From positions 47,194,869-47,258,868 of the forward strand of contig CAMTDV010000018.1 of NCBI GenBank assembly GCA_947069175.1: a DNA stretch of 64,000 nucleotides, read 5' to 3'. This stretch comes from Scalesia atractyloides (lineage: Eukaryota > Streptophyta > Magnoliopsida > Asterales > Asteraceae). The number at the start of each line of letters is the position of its first letter. Position 1 is the stretch's first letter. Below the pieces are notes generated by a model that saw nothing but the letters and a program-made list of their open reading frames with translations, did no database searches and was not told the origin of the DNA. Of this stretch, positions 19,754 through 32,186 are shown one piece after another. A program made the translations under genes and the position numbers.

Positions 19754-21375
19754 TACTCTGCTCCTTCACGTTTCGACCGTTTCAGCAATTCGGGAGACTG
19801 ATGCACTTCTGTTCACTTACAGACTGATTCGGCGCTCCATTCCATCTACATCAAATCCCGTCTCTCTCTCTTAACGCACCAACTGTGAGTATACTTGAGC
19901 CCTTTTACGCTTAAGCGCACTTTTGGGTGTCACATATGTTCACATATCAAATCACATCACACAACTCAAAACGCTTACTCGCAACCCGCCTTTACATGAC
20001 TATACGTGAAATCTGCTGAATTGTATGTTTCACTTGATTACTAGTACGCCACCCTTAACATGATAGCTTGCTAGAGGTTGACCCGCCACCCGGAGGCCCG
20101 GGTTTGTTAAGGCTCACATTTTTATTTCACATTTATTTTCTCTTTAGGATGTGGACACTTGTTCGCATGCCTCGATCAATCGCGGTTTGTTGGTTTACTT
20201 GAATCTAAGTAGTACATAGTTCACATCTCTTACGTATGTCATGCGGTGTATGCTAAACGCTTTTATATCTATTATGTACCCAAACCTGTATGCTCACTTT
20301 TACTTAATTGTATTGACGTTTTATTTTAACATATGTGGCAGGTTGAGGACTTCTTGCTGAATTGGACTTAGGATCTTACTTTTAGAAACGCTTTGTAATA
20401 AAATCTAGGGGAGATCGAACTTGAATTGTTTTATGAGATTACTTGGTATTTTATAACTTATTTGAGGATTATATGTTGATAGTATGAGATATTGACGTTT
20501 AGATATTGTCGCTTAGATACTGTTATGGAATTTCTCATGAGATAATCTGGTTCGCCTAGTGCCACGCCCCGATATTTCCGCCATCGGTTGGGGTGTGACA
20601 AAACTAATCCATCAACAACACTCTCGGGATTCAAGTAGGAAAGCTTGCAAAACCGTGAGTGTACTCGATCCCAATTCCCTTTTTCAACACTTTGGATGCA
20701 ACATGTACAAATTCACAAATCACGTTAAACTTGTTTACTTACTTTATCCGCCTATACATGAAACTTGTTTATATGCTAAATTATCGCATGCTATGTTAGA
20801 CTTGTGTTATATGCTCATTAACTTAGCTAGCCTACCTTAACAAATATACCGCTATAGGAGTAACGCACCGCCCGTAAACTAGTGGTATTGTTAAGTAAAC
20901 TATATTACACCCTCTTCGTTTCGACGATGATCGGGTAATCAAAATTGCGTTAGACTATGGATTGACATATAATTTCACATGTTTAGTAGGCCCATATCAC
21001 TTATATACAAGGTTGCCATGTTGGATATGAGACAAAATTTTATTCTCTATTATGCTATTTAACAAACTTGTATGCTCGCCAACTTTTTGTTGATATATAT
21101 TATTTTAATGTATGTTGCAGGAAACTATGATGCCGTTGAAGAAATCTATTTAGGGTGGATTAGATACACACCTAGATTTAATTTATGTATTTTCTTTCAT
21201 GTTGTATTACCATTGAAGCTTGTCGTATTTTCCTTTTTGAACCGTTGTAATATTAATTTAGTATCAATGAAATTTGTGTTGCTAAATATTGTCGCAAAGC
21301 AGCGTTATGATGTTTTGAGCAATTTGTTCGTCTCATCTCGATGTTTCCGCCATCGGTTGGGGTGTGGACATGTAG

Positions 21376-22089
21376 AATGTAATGGTTTATAAATTTTCCC
21401 TTGTATTATGTATCTTTGTAGGGTTTTTTCAGCATTTGCTGACCCTATTCTATAATCACTGAATCCGAACGTTCAAAAGAAAGTTAATATATAAATAGCC
21501 GGATTCTCTTTAGTAGCTCGTTTTGTTTACTACTAGTATAAAACTAACATTTGGTATAGAAAAGCGAAAGATATATACCTAACAGGATATTTACATGTGT
21601 GTTCTATCGATCGAAAACTATAAAAACGAATATTGATACTAGTTCAAATAATAGTGATCCATTTACCTATGTTAATCGGTTGGAACCAATTCAATTCAAT
21701 TCATCATAATATGCCCAAAGTACCTAAATTTTAGGTTATTGTGATCTAACTCTCCCAACTTTAGGTTAAAACTAGCTATTAAGCTTGTACTCATGTCTCG
21801 AAGGGTTTCGCTATTGGTACACGATTCCTCTCACAAACCAAATTTAATTTTAATATGATACAGTAGCACATATATTGCCTTCTAATTGACATTTTATTGT
21901 TGATGTAATGATTAATAAATAAAAAAATATCCAATTTTAATAAAAGTTATTCCTTGTATAACTCGTTCTATGTTTATATATGATCGATGTGAAACCTCAG
22001 TGGTACTTATGTACGTATGCATCGGGAGGTTATTTTATTATATTATATCTTATACATTGTAGAAATACTTTTTGCAATTGATGAGATCA
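21376..22089. other. Intergenic, nothing recognised
   Basis: AT-rich flank of the LTR nest. No gene, tRNA or clear repeat boundary was found. Confidence 0.4.
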
Positions 22090-22097
22090 GTTAGTGG

Positions 22098-22752
22098 TAA
22101 TGTTTTAAAAACCGGTTTAAACCGGTCGGTTAAACCGGATGCCGGATGCTTGGCCGGCACGAATCATACCGGTAAACTAACGAAACGGCAAAGAAGTTGA
22201 ACCGTCGGTAAATTGGGTTTTACCGGTTTAAACCGGTATACCGGTACCGGTTCATACCGGGCCAAATGTCAAAATTTTGAACTTTTTATTTTTAAGTGCC
22301 TAAAAAAGGTGATTATTTACCTTCTTAGTTAAAGTGTAAAACTTAGCACCCACAGTTGACAATCCACATCGATCAAATTTCTTCCTCACTCAAAGATAGA
22401 AAATTATTGGGTTTTTCAAATTAAGTTCTTCAACCGATCATCCAGGTTTACCTTGTTTTGACTTTTGTTCAATCACTCATGTTGTTAATTGTTATATGTT
22501 TGCTAATTGCTATATAATGGGTATTTAATCATGAACTTTTGGATAATTTTTTTATTATGGATTAACTTTTGGAATTTTTTTATTATGGAATGATGTAGTT
22601 TTGGATAATATTTTGAGTTAAAATTATATTTTATGGATTTATGGAGTTAATTAGTCAACACGGTTGAACCACTCAATACAACCTAGTTAGTCCGGTTGAA
22701 CCATTTCTGAGTCTAATCCGGTATGATTAAAATACCGGTTTTTAAAACATTG
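22098..22752. mobile_element. MITE with ACCGG-rich ends, 8 bp TSD
   Basis: Termini TAATGTTTTAAAAACCGG and CCGGTTTTTAAAACATTG form an inverted repeat with one end-base mismatch. GTTAGTGG is duplicated (22090-22097 and 22753-22760). The first 160 bp hold many GGTTTAAACCGG and ACCGGT palindromes; the middle is AT-rich and non-coding. The 8 bp TSD fits hAT transposition. Confidence 0.85.
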
Positions 22753-22985
22753 GTTAGTGGTGAAAATTGATTTGGTGACAAGATTGTAATTAGTGTAAAG
22801 TAATATATGTCTTGATGGCAAAGAGTTGTAAGAATGACACTTACAGATATTTACTTTTTATTCAAATCCAACAAAATATCATCGCTTTTTTTTTTTTTTT
22901 TTCTAAATCAAAATATCTTTAGTTTAGTTATTGTTTAAATCTAAATAAATATCATCATTCTTTTCCTAACTCAAAATATCTTTAA

Positions 22986-25744
22986 CTAGTATAGAGCCCC
23001 GCGTTGCAGGGTGTGTAATCACGTAAACCGGTAAGTACACAGGTTGCGTGGAAGCGCACGCACGGTTTTCTTTATACACCATCAATTACCAATGCAATGT
23101 TGGTTTTGTTAAAAAAAAAAACCGAACGATGTTGATTCATAAAATACTAAAGGTAATCGAAATTTTTCTTGTTACCAAACATCGACTAATACAATCGTAC
23201 AGTTTTTCAAGTAAAATAACATAAATTGAATGAACCTCATCATCCGCCACACATCCCAACAAAATGCTGAACAAAAACCACCAACAACCTTTTACAACAA
23301 AGGCATTGCATTATGCACCAACAAAATCCTAAGAAAAAAAACTATAGAAGTTATAGAAGCATGGTTGATGTTTTAATTAAAAGCACCAACACGACAACAT
23401 ATAGAAGTTATACAATAGCGATGAAAATCCAATATCGAAAAGCATCTCATGTATGAGAGCATTAAAAGAAACTTAGTTGATCAATGGGTTTCGGCGTATC
23501 CCCTTACTTTGGGTCAAAAAGTTTAGCCAATATTGAATTCTAGATCTCCATGATAGTTGAAAGATTTATAAGACAAAATTCATTTGTATCCTTTTGTAAC
23601 ACTGACCTGAGTAGAACCATGGGTTGTGCTTGAAGTTCATTTCAACCGTGTGAGCTACCTACCACGGGTCAAATGTGTAAACCTAAAAAAAGTGGGGAAC
23701 TTAAAGCAGACACAATGTTCTTCATAAAATTTGAAAAATCAGGAAAGCAAAATACGAAAACTGACTATGGTTCTACTTGACCCATTTGGACATATACTTA
23801 AATTATTTACTTTTGACCCAATCCAGTGGGGTAAAGTTTGGTAAATAATCTGATTGGTGGATGCAGCTTATGCCTTTTATTTGTACCTTTAATTGGTGCT
23901 TGCCTTGAGTTGGTGGGTTCATCACATAGATCAAAAACCACATAAGATTACCGGTGCAGCAGCAGATGATTCACATTGTGAAGGTTCTCTGCACACAAAT
24001 ATTTGCAAGTCAGCATCTAAAAACATTGAATTTTATGAAACAACCTTAGATCTTGGAGGTTCTTATACCTCATAATTATGATATTTATTTATGTGGTTTA
24101 GATTTGAATAACCAAATACTTGTTGGTGACTATTATAACCTAAAGAATCATCTACTACTACTTTTTCAATATTGCGCTCTAGTTTACCATTTAGCATGCT
24201 TAAAATAGAAGAAACCTTATCAATATAGAAGATGTGTTAAACAGGGGCATGAATCATCTAATTGGTTGGGGACATCATGCAAAGAAGCCTCATTGAATTT
24301 ATTATGGTTGTAGTTAAGACCTTATAAAAAGGTGGGATCAGTTATGTGCTATATATGATACTACTTTATAGTTCAAGCAACTTTGGATTTTCACACATTT
24401 CAATGTTAGGATTTTTTGCACATTTGGGTGTCTACATAAGCATATAACTAAGAATAGCACGACAAATTGTATATGCCTTTGATGCAACTTAACAGTTCAC
24501 TTAATCAGCTTTGGGATTTTTGCACTTTTGGGAAGAACTCTGTAGCTTATAATATACTTTTGGGTGGAACTCTATAAGCTCATAATATGGATGATGCATG
24601 AAAAATCCCTAGCCAGCCAAAATAATATATGGACTGATTATTTCAATCTTATTATTTTTAAATAACTACCCTTTTTCTTAAATCGCACAACATAATACTA
24701 CTCAAATTTGTAGACAACAAAATGTTAAACATGACAGCTAACCAAAAAGCTTTGTCACCACAACTGGTTATTTTGAGTTCAAGTTTGGTAGCAACATCAT
24801 GAAACTATAGAAAAAATGACATCCCTTTTGTATGTTTCACCACTGAAAGTTTAGACTATAGGTAAGGTAAAAACTGAAATTGTTGGTAAACAAATAACAT
24901 TCACCCTGGATTTATATGTAATCAATATTTATTATAATGAAAACTTCCATTTCATGACTTGGAGATTGATTAACTTATTAAACAGAAAACCCGAATTGAA
25001 AAACAAATATCCAACAAAAACACACATAAGAAGCAAAAAACAGCAACAATAAAGAATGAAATATCAAGCGAAAACATAAATTTCTGAACATTGAGAAACA
25101 GGTATCATTTGCACATCATCGAATACAGTCACTTGCATAAATTAAAACTACCCAATCGATTGTAAAAGCTCCTAGGTCTCAATGGTTCCGTCATAAGCAA
25201 ACAAAAATTTAACATCGTCACAAGCAAAGCCTCCAAGCAATTACGATTTACGATCTCTCGAAAAATTAATCGGAGAAGAAAGAACGTACTGTGATGTTTG
25301 ACATGATGAATTCCAACTTCTATATTTCAAAATTGTAGATTTAAGCCGTAGCCACAATCAATCCCCCTCAACGAACATATATTTTGAGACCATTGACCCT
25401 TTGGAGCCATTAGCGTCACATGACGTCGTACACGACTATCTCGACGCCGTCTTTCACTGCCGTCGCCGTTGGGTCCATTAGCGTCACACGCCATCGTCAA
25501 TGACCATATCGCTGCCATCTTCCACTGTCGTTGCCGACGGAGGCCTGGTCACCGGAGGGCAGCATCCTCCTTTGCCGGCTATCTCTCTCAGAGTTGGTGG
25601 GTGTCGTGGAAAATGAAATGGAAAGCAAGGACATGGCATTTTTGTAATTAACTCTAGGGCTTCTTTGCCAAGCATACCGTAGATCAAAAAATGAACGCTC
25701 CAGATGTATTACTGTAGCTAAAAAGCTACCTGATTTGTTATCTA
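22986..25744 (-). mobile_element. Helitron-like element, minus strand (5' end uncertain)
   Basis: Read on the minus strand, the 3' end shows a hairpin (CCCTGC, loop AAC, GCGGGG), then CTCTATA, then CTAG, followed by T. This is the Helitron 3' signature. There is no target-site duplication, as expected. The 5' end is not firmly placed; I take it close to the next Helitron end because both share a GATGT(A/G)TTTACTGT-like segment near it. About 25330-25620 is GC-richer with exon-like content on the minus strand, possibly captured. No Rep/helicase is encoded. Confidence 0.5.
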
Positions 25745-27675
25745 CTAGGAGGTGACCCCGCGTTTTGCGGCGGAACAGTACACGATTGTCTTGCCATGCA
25801 TCGGGTAAACGTGGAACAATGGTAGCTTTTCGTAACAGATATTTTAACTTTAACACAGCCTAAACAATGTAAAGCAGCTTATTATGATGAACGTATGATG
25901 CAGGATGCATGCTGTAGATTGCAACTTTTTATTTGAAACCAAATAGTGTAGCATATGATCATGAAATAACAGTGTAGTACCTGAAACATATATACATACT
26001 TAGTTCAAACATCATGAAATAATAGTGTAAATCTCTTGAGAAAATTCATTATACTTTTAGAAAGAGACATACACTTTTTGATTATAATCTGAATTTATAC
26101 ACACTGAAATTCATGTAATGACAAATCAAGAAACAACTTTATAATATTCTATGACAAATCAAGAAACAACTTTATAATATTCTATAACAACAGAAGCATG
26201 CGATAAATACACACACTATACCTCTCAATCGGCCTTTGCTTTGCAACGTATCAAGAGTTGACCATTTATAATCAGCTGTAACAAAAAAAAAAACAAAGAA
26301 AACTACAATGTTCAGATTTGCTTCTGCTCTAACAAAATGCAATAATAAAATAAATTGTTGTGATTGAGCATTTGGAAATCTACTTATATGCCACAATCAT
26401 ATCATGTTGTAGAAGCAGGTAGAGATAAGAAGCATGTAACTTTAAAAAATTAACCCGAACCGAATGAAAATCAGATCATATAAAGTGTGAAGGTAATGAA
26501 GTAAAAAATGCAAATTTCACTAACAATTTAACAAAGTAAACCAAAACATGCTTGGCCAAAACAATACTCTATTCTATTACTAACAATCACAAACCATCTG
26601 AAAGCAATCCACTTTAAGTAATCACAGAAGCAATTAGACGAAAAACTCTCATATTAACCAACCTATATAAAGTGGCCTCTAATATCAGCAACCTATTGAG
26701 CTCATCTAAACTTTCACATAAATAGACAACTCACATCAATTTCAAACACTTCAATCCAAAATTTGAAACTTTTCAAATGCCATGAACCTAATTCTCATCA
26801 TGCATATGGGATTGAATTAGAAGACTAAACATCCCAATACCTACTGATAAACCTTTAAAATTGAATCACAACATAAACCATAGATTATTGCAGCCTATTT
26901 CTAAATAATTAAACTATTAGTTTTTATTCCAAACATAATCCAACTTGGAAAAGCAAACATAAGTATCGTCAAACTAACTGCTAACATTTTCATCCCAAAC
27001 CCTGTTCCTCCTATAACCGCTTAAAGGTAACAAATTTATGGAATTAGGAACCTTAGAACACAAAATTAAGGAAAAAGTTTAATAAGTAAAAACCCTAGAT
27101 CACAAAATTAATGAACTCAAACACAAAATAGCAAACAAATGACTCACCTGGTTGTAATGAAGACCTGTCGGCCATCTTGCCTTCATCGGATCTCAAGGAT
27201 ACAACCGTCACCGTCCATTGACTCCTCACGCCACGGGAACGGTGGCTGTCTAATTCAACAAAACACCACAACCAGCCTCTGTTTTCGTCATTTGGGTTAA
27301 CCGAGCACACCGCCATCCCGACGTCTTCTAATCTATGCCGTGAACGAAGTGCGTAACCGGGGTGGCATGTCGGTGAGTCATCATCTTGAAGCCAGATCGG
27401 CGCTGGGATATGGTAACCGGCCGGAACCGTAGCTCCAGTTTCCGCCGCCACCTCCGGTCGACCTTATACACCACCTGGACCACGGGAATATAACCACCGC
27501 CGGAGCGCCAGGATGAATCTGCCGTAAGGATTGGTGGCCGGCACCCAACTCTGGCTCTCTCTTTAACGTTTCTCAGTCTCTTCTTTATTGAAAGGAGATG
27601 GCACAACGGTAATTAACGTTTTTTTTTGTCCGATGTGTTTACTGTTCATAAGACTTACCGTAAATGTTATATAGA
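25745..27675 (-). mobile_element. Second Helitron-like element, minus strand (5' end uncertain)
   Basis: The minus-strand 3' end has a hairpin (CCGC, loop AAAAC, GCGG), then about nine bases, then CTAG, followed by T. The probable 5' end is TCTATATAAC at 27675. Near that end (27150-27590) is a GC-rich block. On the minus strand it contains an ATG followed by a donor-like AGGTGAGT, resembling a captured first exon and promoter. No transposase is seen. Confidence 0.5.
26118..26183. repeat. 33 bp tandem duplication
   Basis: A unit starting ATGACAAATCAAGAAACAAC occurs twice head to tail (26118-26150 and 26151-26183) with no mismatch seen. It lies inside the second Helitron-like element. Confidence 0.9.
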
Positions 27676-28294
27676 AGAATATAATAAGAGTTGTCAACCC
27701 GTTTAGAGTTGTGTATCAAAATAAAAAGCAAGGGTCGTAAGTGGTTACACACCTTTTCAACGTTAATAGTGCAATCAAGACTTTACAAATTTATCATATG
27801 TATAACTGAAATGAGCTTTAATGAAGACGTTTATAAGGGTGTGTTAAGGATTTTCAATGATGCATCCAAGTTTGTATGTTAATTGCATTGTTGTGATGTG
27901 CTTTGATGCACAAGTTTTCTACCAATGTGTTGAGCTCATTCTAATGGTGCGTCGTGCGTTCACCAACCAATAGTTAGCCATCGTGTATAATGGTGAGTTG
28001 AACTTATTAGGTTTGAGTTAGTATAATTGTTCATTATGATGTATAACTTTCGCATATTTGATTCATTGTTGTAATGAGTTTTGATAAAGATATATATAAG
28101 GCATAAATGATACGTCTAACCTATTACAACCATGTATCCAACATTACACGATTTTGATTTGTTGTTGTAACCGATTTTGATGGATATTCAAATTATAATT
28201 TTTCAATCCTTATGTAGTTTAGCAAGAGAGAACAAATATATATGTTACCTTATTTGTCTTAACAAGAGTGTTTCCTACAAAACCAATAATTGTC
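27676..28294. other. Intergenic, nothing recognised
   Basis: AT-rich sequence with a 63-codon open frame from 27691 that has no recognisable content. No repeat boundary supported. Confidence 0.4.
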
Positions 28295-28495
28295 ATGGCT
28301 TTATAGCCTAGTGGCATCTTGGGTAGGATAAAACTTTAGAACTAATAGGTCATGAGTTCGATTATCACATGATACATGATTAACCATCCGCCGCTTTTAA
28401 CGTTATTTCACGAAATTAGTAAAATAACGTTAAAGTTAGTACCATTTCACTTTTGCCCCCGAGCCCCCACACACATACACATTATATGTGCACAC
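28295..28495 (+). mobile_element. SINE-like repeat with 15 bp hairpin (copy A)
   Basis: It starts with an A-box-like TAGCCTAGTGGCATC (28304) and a B-box-like GAGTTCGATTATC (28354). It continues through an inverted pair (CTTTTAACGTTATTT ... AAAATAACGTTAAAG) and ends near a C-rich GCCCCCGAGCCCCC. The same hairpin and C-rich segment recur in opposite orientation at 37720-37870. No TSD was found, so the borders are approximate. It lies in the upstream region of the VTT gene. Confidence 0.6.
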
Positions 28496-28910
28496 CACAA
28501 GCGGGACATAATTACCCTCTAAGATCATTTTACAAAATTACCTTACAAGATCAAAATTACCCACAAGATCATTTGTAGAGTAATTTTGATAATTACCTTA
28601 TAAGTAAATAATTACGAAAATCCACCGCATTTTTATGACTTTTTCATGCCTTTCGTATATTTTGTACGATAAGCCACTTTGCGCGTAAAGTTAACCCAAC
28701 TAGAAACTTTAGAGATAAATGTTTACAAATTTTATTTAGCAGCCAGTGAAACAAACAAAGCCCCTGTCATGATGGACCCAATAGCCCAGAAGCTTCTACT
28801 ACAGAGTTAGTCATCAACCATCACCACACGCTTTAAAATATTCCGAAATTCGCGTCCAATTTCGTAATCTCAGCCCATAACGAAAACTGTCACCGTGGCA
28901 ATCAACCGGA

Positions 28911-31768
28911 ATGGCAGTCGTTCTTTCTGTTGGATACTCATCTTTCGACCTCCACAATCCTTCACCACAGTCACCCAAGTTTTGCTTCAATAATCGTACA
29001 AGCAGTAATCTTATTTTGCCTGGTGGTAGGCTGGTCCCGCAAATTTTGTTCAAACATTCAAAATATCGGTAATGTTAGCATTCTCATTGTTATTGATCCG
29101 TTGGTAAAATTAATTCACGTTACTCTTCATTTGCATGGTGTTTCACTGTTTGTTTCTGTATAAATGAATGAAGAGCAAATTTTATATTAGTATTCTGCAC
29201 TTGCTACTTTAATTTATCTGAAAATTAACTGTATGTTTCCTCAAAACCTACGTTTGTTAGTTATTATTTGAAAGGGTTCATACTCACCTGGGTTCGGTTT
29301 TTTCGGACGGTCGGTTAACTGGACATCATCAGAATTTTTGGTTTGGGTCACATAACTACTAATGATAATTTGTCTTTTCAACTAAGAGCTAAAACGAGGT
29401 GATGATGATCACAAAAAGGTTTTGCACTGTTCAATAACCATATTGAAAGAATAAGTGAAGTGATTAATCGAATTGATACTCATTTTTTTTTGCTTTTCCC
29501 TTTGTTTTTGAGATGCAACATGTATAGATTTTTTTTTTGATAAAGTGCACTGCCCGGTAAACTATATAAAAAAAAAACTATGTGGCCTTCAAAAATCTCA
29601 GGGTTCGGTTAGAAAACTGTTATATGCGTTACATATAAAATAAAAAAAACTATGTGGCCCTTGGTTGACTCCGCACCCTATGTAGTACATGGGCACAACT
29701 GATAGAAAACGGTAGTGTAGCTTGTTTAATACTTGATTGAAACACATCTTTAGCCACTCTTATTGAATTCTGCTTCATCTAATGAAACATGAAGAGAACA
29801 GATGACACATGTATAGCTTATTAAACTGGTATATGTTTCCATATGTCAATTTGTAGTGGATAGTTGTTGAGAATTGCACAATTACATAACATGTTGCTAT
29901 TTTACTAAACATATATGTATACATACAATATTCTGTAAATTATCTTCAGTTTTAGAAGCTTTAAGCAGGAGGATGAAGAATATTCTGACACTGCAAGAAA
30001 CATAGATAACTCTGAGAGACGAAATGAAGTCGTTGATGTCATACTTGGGAGTCAAGAAGTGAAAACCACTGGTACAAAGAGTTCATTACTGGCACAACTA
30101 GCAATACTCCTAGGTATAGCTGCAACGGTTACACTGTTGTCTATATGTCTCAAGCAGCCAAATCATGGGCCCACTTCAGGAATTCAAATGCTGGCTAAGG
30201 GTGCATCTACGTCTGCTGTACCCAGTGTCGGTTTTTCTTTCAATGCTTTCGGATACAAAGTCATACTTCCAGAATACACTCCAGGGTATATCTACATTCA
30301 CTTATTTTGACGTTTTAAAATAACCGAGTTACACTTTGTTTCTGATGGTGATATACCTTGGAAGACAATCAGACATTGTTTTACGATATACTTTCTTGTT
30401 TGCGTGTGTCAGATGGGTCTATTTTTGGCTGCTAATGGCTGCTGGATGTGGGCTTTTCATCAGTGAAGAGGCTTTGAATATATGGGTGTGTGACTTTTTC
30501 TTCCATATATATTAACCGGCATTAAAAAAACTATGTTTTTTATAAATATCGGAAATTTGATATTGTAGGTTGGCATTTCCTTAGCACGGATGTTGTCATT
30601 AGACGGGATGGGTCAGTCTTTTGTTGAATCATTATCTAAAAGTGCCCCACGTATATTGTCAACTGTTTTGTGGGTATTCTGGTTAGTGCATATATCTTAA
30701 AATAATTCTCAACATTCACATGCTCTTTTGCAAAGTTTGCATAATATAATAATTTGAAAAGTACACCTCAGGGGAGTTTGTATTAGTGATATGATACCAT
30801 TTTACCTTGGGAGGCTTTTTAAGAAATCTGGTGCATCTGATGATGTTTATTCAAAGGTTCGTATCTTCCTGGATATCTTTAGTACTTTCACACGCATCTT
30901 GCTTCATGTATATCGTGAAATAATAATCTGATTAGATTTCATCCATGATTGTAGCTAGGAATTAGCAAAGACAAAGCGGTAAGCCTTACTCGCACTGTTC
31001 AAAGATACGGGAATCTCATCGGTTTTGGTTAGTTCAGAGCACATATTTTAATATTTGGCGTGATATTTAACACATCAATAGTTGTTTATACTTAGATATA
31101 GTTTTCTGCTTATGCAAAAAAAAAAAAAAAACCTCTTCATTAATAGAAGTTGATGAATTGCATTAGAAGTGCTGATTGAGGATTCATTTCACATTATAAT
31201 GTGCAGTTGAACGATTTTCACTTGGAGTGAGAAATCCAACGTCTTTCTTTGCTGGGGCACTGGTAAGTGAACATTCGTTTTATGCATCGACAGTTTACCT
31301 TTTAACATCATAATGACATAAGTTGTTCATAAGCTTATTAATACTGTCTAAAGCAGAATTTTGTATACACAACTTGTCGTTTATTTCAGGATATATCCCC
31401 CGAGTGTTTCTTTGCTGGAGTTTGCTGTGGTGGCTTGATTACTCTTCCGATTCAGGTATTTTAACTTCTACACTCACATAATCATCATCTTTTAAACAAG
31501 TTTGCAATAATGACATTGTATTCTGTTTTTCCTCTGCATTTCAGCTTGCAATCGGTTTCTTACTGAGAGAACGCCCTGTGTTCGCCCTAGCCACCGTTGC
31601 CACAGTAGTGGTAAGAATTTATCTTTCACCACAAGTTATTGCTACATTTTAGTATTGAGTTAGCTAATAATTTGTGTAATTAAATAGGGAATATGGACCA
31701 TGTTCCCGTATGCTGTAGCAGCTTCAACAGCATTGTTCTTGTACCTGCGACGACGCTACTCTAATTAA
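28911..31768 (+). CDS. VTT-domain (DedA/SNARE-associated Golgi) membrane protein, probably plastid-targeted
   Basis: Ten exons: 28911-29068, 29956-30285, 30413-30485, 30569-30681, 30772-30856, 30955-31027, 31207-31262, 31390-31455, 31545-31610, 31688-31768. They join in frame to 366 residues. The first 55 residues are rich in Ser, Asn and Pro with few acidic residues, like a chloroplast transit peptide. A membrane segment follows (LAQLAILLGIAATVTLLSIC), then several more. The VTT region runs from about SEEALNIWVG to the end and includes VCISDMIPFYLGRLF, RFSLGVRNPTSFFAGA and GLITLPIQLAIGFLL. DedA-type proteins are lipid scramblases or transporters; this protein's substrate is unknown. The C terminus is YLRRRYSN, basic and cytosolic or stromal. 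Intron 1 (887 bp) is the longest. It faces the receptor kinase tail to tail. Confidence 0.9.
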
Positions 31769-32186
31769 CTTTGTTATCATTTAAGCTCAATTCACAAGAG
31801 GTATCATGGATTAGACAGATATAACATTACACTTGTATAAAACTTTATAATATATTCAGAGTGGCAATTAGTGAATACGTTGACTTGATTGGTTCATCTC
31901 TGAAAGAAGTAGAAAGCGGTGTATAGCTAGCTAGAAAGCTCATTTTTCAAATTACAGGAGCTGTATGTCCTTTGTAATATTATACTAAATCTTTTTAATA
32001 TTAAATGGTAATATATTCAAAGATGCAAGGCTGTTATTTTACAATGATTTCTCTCCTTTTTTATATATGTTGCCGCGGTTTAGTAAATATATATCCAATA
32101 AATAATACACATGATTATCGACTCATATGTTTAATGTATTTTTACATACAACACTACAAGATTGATGTTTTTGACCAATTATTATC
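31769..32186. other. Shared 3' intergenic region of two convergent genes
   Basis: 418 bp between the stop codons of the VTT gene (+) and the receptor kinase (-). AT-rich with poly(A)-signal-like words; the two 3'UTRs probably approach or overlap here. Confidence 0.6.

Larger units (their letters stand above)
18235..20600 (+). mobile_element. Inner solo LTR 2 (plus), inserted in the outer LTR
   Basis: 2366 bp, from TGTAACAACTCGAAATTTCG to GGTTGGGGTGTGACA, between perfect AAACT duplications (18230-18234 and 20601-20605). Its last several hundred bases are the inverted counterpart of the first part of inner LTR 1. It has a TATA box at 18919 and palindromes on both sides. The flanks belong to the outer LTR, whose sequence resumes at 20606. 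No gag-pol is present. Confidence 0.85.
14061..21370 (+). mobile_element. Outer solo LTR of a Ty3/gypsy-type element, split by two later LTRs
   Basis: Begins TGTAACGCCCGG and ends GGTTGGGGTGTGGACA, with TGTAG duplicated at both sides (14056-14060 and 21371-21375). Without the two inner LTRs it is about 2.65 kb, close to their size. Its right end (CCGCCATCGGTTGGGGTGTG) is nearly identical to the right end of the inner LTR at 20600. A TATA box (TATAAAA, 17079-17085) sets the plus orientation. No gag-pol remains, so it is best read as a solo LTR left by LTR-LTR recombination. One base beyond the canonical TGTGACA end (TGTGGACA) looks like a later insertion. Confidence 0.75.

Noticed and set aside
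22884..22902. Long T-run
   Set aside because: Simple homopolymer; no TSD or promoter boxes to make it a SINE tail.
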